The position numbers were made by a program, and so were the translations under genes. A DNA stretch of 8,999 nucleotides, from the NCBI GenBank assembly GCA_937973575.1, contig CALJKH010000035.1:1-8999 (forward strand), written 5' to 3'. The DNA is from an uncultured Solirubrobacterales bacterium (GTDB lineage Bacteria > Actinomycetota > Thermoleophilia > Solirubrobacterales > Solirubrobacteraceae). How positions within the stretch are numbered: the first letter of the stretch is position 1; each line of letters begins with the position of its first letter. Under the pieces are notes generated by a model that saw only the letters and a program-made list of their open reading frames with translations, was not told the DNA's origin and searched no databases. Below, one piece after another: positions 5,346 to 8,999 of this stretch.

Positions 5346-6782
5346 ATGAAGCTCGGGCAGATCCTTAGTGGGGTTGAGACGGGCTACGACACACTCGAGG
5401 TGTCAGCTCTTGCCTTAGATGACCGTGAAGTGAGCGCTGGCTCACTCTTCTTCTGCGTTACTGGATTCAGCCGTGACGGCCACGACTTCGCCCAGTCTGC
5501 GGTTGACAGAGGCGCTGTCGCCCTCGTGGTTGAACGCAAGCTCGACATTGATGTTCCTCAAGTCGTCGTGGACTCAGTTCGTCACCGAATGGGGTCGGCT
5601 GCAGATCAGTTCTTCGGCGAGCCATCGTCGGAGCTGAAGGTCATCGGTGTTACGGGGACTAACGGAAAGACGACCAGCGCCTACTTGGTCGCGCACTTGC
5701 TCACTTCCGCCGGGATTGATTGTGGGCTGATTGGAACCGTTGAGACGATCGTCGCCGGTCAGCGGGTGGAGGCTGTTCGTACGACGCCTGAGGCAATCGG
5801 GCTCCAGAGCCTGTTCCGCCGGATGCTGGACGGCGGCGATCAGGCAGCGGCTATCGAGGTGTCATCGCATGCTCTGGATCTCGGACGAGTTGACGGGACG
5901 CGGTTCGCAGCATCGATCTTCACCAACCTCACTCAGGATCACCTCGACTGGCACGGATCGATGGAGGATTACTGGGCGTCCAAGCGCCGACTGTTCACGG
6001 ACCTCCCATGTGGAGTCCCAATCGTCAATATCGACGATTCGCACGGGAGGGCTCTGGTCACTGACCTTTCCAGCTCAATCTCAGTCGGTCTCGGTGAAGG
6101 TGCCGACTGGCGCGCCACGAGCCTCACGACTGATCTCGGCGGCGCCACCTTCGAGCTTGTATCGCCACTTGGGGTCGCGTCGGTCAGGACCCGACTCCCC
6201 GGCAAGTTCAATGTCGTCAACTCACTAGGCGCTGCCGCGGCAGCTTCGGTCCTGGGAGTTGAGCTCGACGCAATCGTTGCTGGGCTCGAGAGTGCGCCAG
6301 GTGTACCCGGCCGGTTTGAGCCGGTCGAACTTGGCCAGCCTTTCGCTGTTCTCGTCGATTACGCCCACACCCCTGACTCGCTTGAAAATGTTCTTCGCGC
6401 TGCCCGCAACATTGCCGGCGGTCGAGTCCTCTGTGTCGTCGGCTGCGGGGGCGACAGGGATGCCTCGAAGCGTCCTCTAATGGGGGGAATTGCCTCAGAG
6501 CTTGCTGACTTTGCCGTGCTCACATCAGACAACCCAAGGTCAGAAGACCCTGAGGAGATTCTCCGACAGGTTGCCGCAGGTGCGACGGGTGAAGTTGAGG
6601 TCTGTGTTGACCGTCGCGATGCCATCCAGATGGCCCTAAATGAGGCCAGCGAGGGTGATGTGGTCCTGATCGCGGGCAAGGGCCATGAGCAAGGACAGGA
6701 ATTTGCTGATGGGCTGAAGGTTCCCTTCGACGACCGGGTGGTGGCCCTCGAGTTGCTCGGCGAGGCAGGGTGGGCACTGTGA
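5346..6782 (+). CDS. murE: UDP-MurNAc-L-Ala-D-Glu:meso-diaminopimelate ligase MurE
   Basis: Cytoplasmic ATP-dependent Mur ligase adding the third stem-peptide residue to UDP-MurNAc-L-Ala-D-Glu. The 478 residues carry the full set of motifs: N-terminal substrate domain (LFFCVTGFSRDGHDFAQSAV, 34-53), P-loop GVTGTNGKTT (101-110), TTPEA (146-150), EVSSHALDLGRVDG (171-184), NLTQDHLDWHGSMEDYWASK (194-213; Lys213 in the place of the carbamylated lysine), DYAHTPDSLENVL (338-350), GCGGDRDASKRP (366-377) and IAGKGHEQGQ (442-451). DNPR at 395-398 is the meso-DAP recognition motif, so the third amino acid should be meso-DAP rather than lysine. The ATG follows the ftsI stop by 8 bp with a GAGG ribosome site (5336-5339) overlapping that stop. 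The end overlaps murF by 4 bases. Confidence 0.97.
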   Translation: MKLGQILSGVETGYDTLEVSALALDDREVSAGSLFFCVTGFSRDGHDFAQSAVDRGAVALVVERKLDIDVPQVVVDSVRHRMGSAADQFFGEPSSELKVIGVTGTNGKTTSAYLVAHLLTSAGIDCGLIGTVETIVAGQRVEAVRTTPEAIGLQSLFRRMLDGGDQAAAIEVSSHALDLGRVDGTRFAASIFTNLTQDHLDWHGSMEDYWASKRRLFTDLPCGVPIVNIDDSHGRALVTDLSSSISVGLGEGADWRATSLTTDLGGATFELVSPLGVASVRTRLPGKFNVVNSLGAAAAASVLGVELDAIVAGLESAPGVPGRFEPVELGQPFAVLVDYAHTPDSLENVLRAARNIAGGRVLCVVGCGGDRDASKRPLMGGIASELADFAVLTSDNPRSEDPEEILRQVAAGATGEVEVCVDRRDAIQMALNEASEGDVVLIAGKGHEQGQEFADGLKVPFDDRVVALELLGEAGWAL

Positions 6783-8131
6783 CCAGCGTCTGGACCATTG
6801 AGTCGGTAGCCGAGGTTGTTCGCGGTGACGTTGTCGGTGACTCAAGCAGATCTGTCGGTGGCTTCAAGAGCGACACTGGCGAGGTTCAAGCGGGAGACCT
6901 TTTCATCGGGGTCCCCGGCCAGCGGGTTGACGGAGGGACATTCGCAACAGACGCGGCCGCTGCTGGAGCGGCTGGTGCCCTCGTGAGCAGAAGCGCGTTT
7001 GCCTCCATCAAGGATTCTCAGTCGCTGCCTCCGTTGATCGTGTGCGACGACCCTGTCGCCGCCTTAGGTGAACTCGCAAAGAGTGCCCGAGCTCAGTTGA
7101 CCTGCCCCGTCATCGGCATCACAGGTTCGACAGGGAAGACCTCGACAAAAGACATCCTTGGAGCAATTCTTGGGGCTCAAGGCAAGACGTTCACCACGGC
7201 TGGTAATCGAAACACTGAGATCGGCATGCCGCTCGAACTGCTGAAGGTCGACAACGACACGACGGCCGTCGTGCTTGAGATGGCGATGCGTGCGGAGGGG
7301 GAGATTGCGGAGCTTGTTTCGATCGCAGAGCCTGACGCTGGCTTGATCGTGAACATCGGGCCTGTTCACCTAGAAACTCTTGGTTCGATTGAACGGGTAG
7401 CCGCTGCCAAGAGTGAACTCATCACTGGCCTCGCTGCAGGGAAGGTTGGTGTTACGCCGGCCGGGGATGCGCTCCTCGAGCCTTACCTGCGGGATGACCT
7501 TGACAGCATCACCTTCGGTCCCACCGGTGACTGCCGCCTACTGGCTGCAGAAGGTCGTCACCTAACAATTGAATTCAGGGGAGAGCAGCGCAGCATCGAG
7601 GTCGACTTTGACCAGCCCCACAACAGGCTCAATCTCCTTGCTGCTGCTGGCGTCGCACTCGGTCTTGGCTTCAGCCTGCCTGATCGGCTTTCGGTCGAGT
7701 TCTCCGGCCTTCGTGGGGAACGAAAGGCATTTGAGAAGGGAGTGGTTGTCATCGACGACTGCTACAACGCAAACCCAATGTCTATGCGTGCCGCGCTCGC
7801 CGATCTGGCCGGAGAGTCGGAGCGCCGGGGAGGGCGCAAGGTTGCCGTACTTGGCGACATGCTCGAACTCGGCTCCGACAGCCCAGCCCTTCATCGCCAA
7901 CTTGGCGCCGATGCCTCTTCCGCTGACGTCGACCTGCTGATCACCGTTGGGAGCCACGCCGCTCTCGCTGTGTCGGAGTTCGCCGGCGAATCTGTCGTAG
8001 CGGCCGACGCTAATCAGGCCGCGGAGATTCTTCACGACAAACTTGAGACCGGCGACACCGTCCTGGTCAAGGCATCACGAGGAGTCGGGCTTGAGGTTGT
8101 TGCGCAGTCTCTAGCAGGGCAGGAGGGCTAG
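6779..8131 (+). CDS. murF: UDP-MurNAc-tripeptide:D-alanyl-D-alanine ligase MurF
   Basis: Cytoplasmic Mur ligase that adds D-Ala-D-Ala to UDP-MurNAc-tripeptide, the last soluble step before MraY. With the GTG at 6779 it has 450 residues, typical for the family. Motifs: N-terminal domain DLFIGVPGQRVDGGTF (40-55), P-loop GITGSTGKTSTKD (113-125), GNRNTEIGMPLELL (142-155), EMAMRAEGEIAEL (167-179), the family's NIGPVHLETLGS (192-203), DDCYNANPMSMRAAL (326-340), VLGDMLELG (357-365) and KASRGVGLE (431-439). The 6779 GTG gives the common GTGA overlap with the murE stop and sits 8 bp behind AGGG (6767-6770); a GTG at 6770 would add three residues but leaves poor ribosome-site spacing. EMAMR replaces the more usual EMGMR/EMGAR, a mild variation. 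Confidence 0.96.
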   Translation: MTSVWTIESVAEVVRGDVVGDSSRSVGGFKSDTGEVQAGDLFIGVPGQRVDGGTFATDAAAAGAAGALVSRSAFASIKDSQSLPPLIVCDDPVAALGELAKSARAQLTCPVIGITGSTGKTSTKDILGAILGAQGKTFTTAGNRNTEIGMPLELLKVDNDTTAVVLEMAMRAEGEIAELVSIAEPDAGLIVNIGPVHLETLGSIERVAAAKSELITGLAAGKVGVTPAGDALLEPYLRDDLDSITFGPTGDCRLLAAEGRHLTIEFRGEQRSIEVDFDQPHNRLNLLAAAGVALGLGFSLPDRLSVEFSGLRGERKAFEKGVVVIDDCYNANPMSMRAALADLAGESERRGGRKVAVLGDMLELGSDSPALHRQLGADASSADVDLLITVGSHAALAVSEFAGESVVAADANQAAEILHDKLETGDTVLVKASRGVGLEVVAQSLAGQEG

Positions 8132-8133
8132 CG

Positions 8134-8999
8134 ATGGGAAGCATCGTCATCGCAGGAACGGCGTCGATGCTGATCTGCCTCTTTCTTTCACCAAAGTTCA
8201 TCCAGTTCCTGAGGACTCGCGAGTTTGGCCAGAACATCCGCGAGGACGGCCCAGAAGGGCATCACTCCAAAGCAGGGACTCCAACGATGGGTGGGATCAT
8301 CATCTTTGCATCGGTGTCGATCCCGTTCCTGATTCTGACCAACGGTGGCTGGGAAGAGATGGGTGTCTTCGGCACAGCAATCGCCTGCGCTCTAGTTGGT
8401 TTCGCTGACGACTACACGAAGATCGTGCGGCAACGTTCGTTGGGTCTCCGCGCGCGGACAAAGCTTGGCGCGACAGTGCTGATCTCTGTCGGACTCTGGT
8501 GGGTTGCCACCAAAAAGGTTGGACTACCCAGCAGTGTCAGGCTCAACTTCATTGACGCCCAAGTTGATCTTGGCTGGCTATACCCCGTCTTTATTTACCT
8601 GGTGGTTGCAGGCTCAACGAGCGCTGTAAACCTCACGGATGGGCTTGACGGACTCGCTGCCGGGTGTTGCGCGATCGTGTTCTTGACATACGTCGCAATT
8701 ACCGCAGTGAAGACACATCAGCCTGAGGTGGCCGTACTTGCAGCTTGCCTTGTCGGAGCGTGCGTGGGTTTCCTTTGGTTCAACAGCTTTCCCGCGAACA
8801 TCTTTATGGGTGACACAGGCTCCCTAGGCCTAGGCGGAGCGCTCGCCGCGATAGCAGTCATGACCCAGACTGAAATTCTCCTGATTCTGCTTGGTGGGAT
8901 CTTCGTTATTGAGGCGATGTCAGTCGTAATCCAAGTCATCTCATTCCGATCCTTCCGGCGTCGAGTGTTCCTGATGGCACCGATCCACCACCATTTCGA
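8134..8999 (+). CDS. mraY: Phospho-MurNAc-pentapeptide transferase MraY, 3' end missing
   Basis: Polytopic membrane enzyme that transfers phospho-MurNAc-pentapeptide to undecaprenyl phosphate, forming lipid I. The frame runs open from the ATG to the window end: 288 complete codons, and with a usual length of about 320-360 only the last few tens of residues are missing. Diagnostic motifs: KAGTPTMGGIIIF (46-58), the metal/catalytic ADDYTK (91-96), NLTDGLDGLA (166-175), NSFPANIFMGDTGSL (217-231) and the start of MAPIHHHFE (281-289, cut after the first two bases of the Glu codon). Several hydrophobic spans lie between them (for example about 4-24, 52-70, 78-90, 114-126, 148-164, 198-216, 246-270). 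The ribosome site is the best in the window, AGGAGGG at 8121-8127 inside the murF end, 6 bp before the ATG, which may raise mraY output over its neighbours. Confidence 0.97.
   Translation, partial: MGSIVIAGTASMLICLFLSPKFIQFLRTREFGQNIREDGPEGHHSKAGTPTMGGIIIFASVSIPFLILTNGGWEEMGVFGTAIACALVGFADDYTKIVRQRSLGLRARTKLGATVLISVGLWWVATKKVGLPSSVRLNFIDAQVDLGWLYPVFIYLVVAGSTSAVNLTDGLDGLAAGCCAIVFLTYVAITAVKTHQPEVAVLAACLVGACVGFLWFNSFPANIFMGDTGSLGLGGALAAIAVMTQTEILLILLGGIFVIEAMSVVIQVISFRSFRRRVFLMAPIHHHF

Overview
The window is the front half of a bacterial division and cell wall (dcw) cluster, all on the + strand, preceded by the tail of a Tad/Flp pilus gene set. The organism is most likely an Actinomycetota member. 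Three things point there: two short split T2SF-domain proteins of the actinobacterial TadB/TadC style, a long-tailed FtsL, and a MurE with the DNPR motif for meso-diaminopimelate. The RsmH N-terminus and moderately high GC (roughly 58-60% by eye) resemble what I recall of Thermoleophilia-type Actinomycetota, but that class placement is only a guess.

Layout: bases 2-517 hold the 3' part of a TadB-like inner-membrane platform gene, and 524-1090 a short TadC-like partner. Bases 1091-1338 are a non-coding control region of 248 bp. From 1339 on there is an unbroken, tightly packed operon: mraZ (1339-1773), rsmH (1766-2710), an FtsL-like gene (2710-3657), ftsI (3661-5337), murE (5346-6782), murF (6779-8131) and mraY (8134 to the window end, cut off just inside its conserved C-terminal HHHFE motif). 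Gaps are 8 bp or less and three junctions overlap, so translation is probably coupled throughout.

Together the genes supply the regulator (MraZ), a 16S rRNA methyltransferase (RsmH), the divisome scaffold and septal transpeptidase (FtsL, FtsI), two consecutive cytoplasmic ligases of peptidoglycan precursor synthesis (MurE adds meso-DAP, MurF adds D-Ala-D-Ala) and the first membrane step, lipid I formation (MraY). The rest of the cluster (murD, ftsW, murG and so on) would be expected downstream of the window.

The coding content is conventional. The most unusual part is the control region before mraZ. It holds GTG-led MraZ-box-like repeats at an exact 10-bp period (1220, 1230, 1240, 1250), the last two lying inside the spacer of a candidate promoter TTGCAA-N17-TAGTCT. 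Next comes a perfect 13-bp inverted repeat (1281-1293 / 1307-1319) whose 13-nt loop contains an exact 10-nt reverse complement of the MraZ box at 1240-1249. This could be a remote inverted operator for MraZ, an RNA-level switch, or both. The second oddity is the FtsL-like protein, with a long basic/proline-rich cytoplasmic part and a 75-residue Ser/Thr/Gln/Gly-rich outer tail. I saw no tRNA, rRNA, CRISPR, insertion sequence or phage feature.
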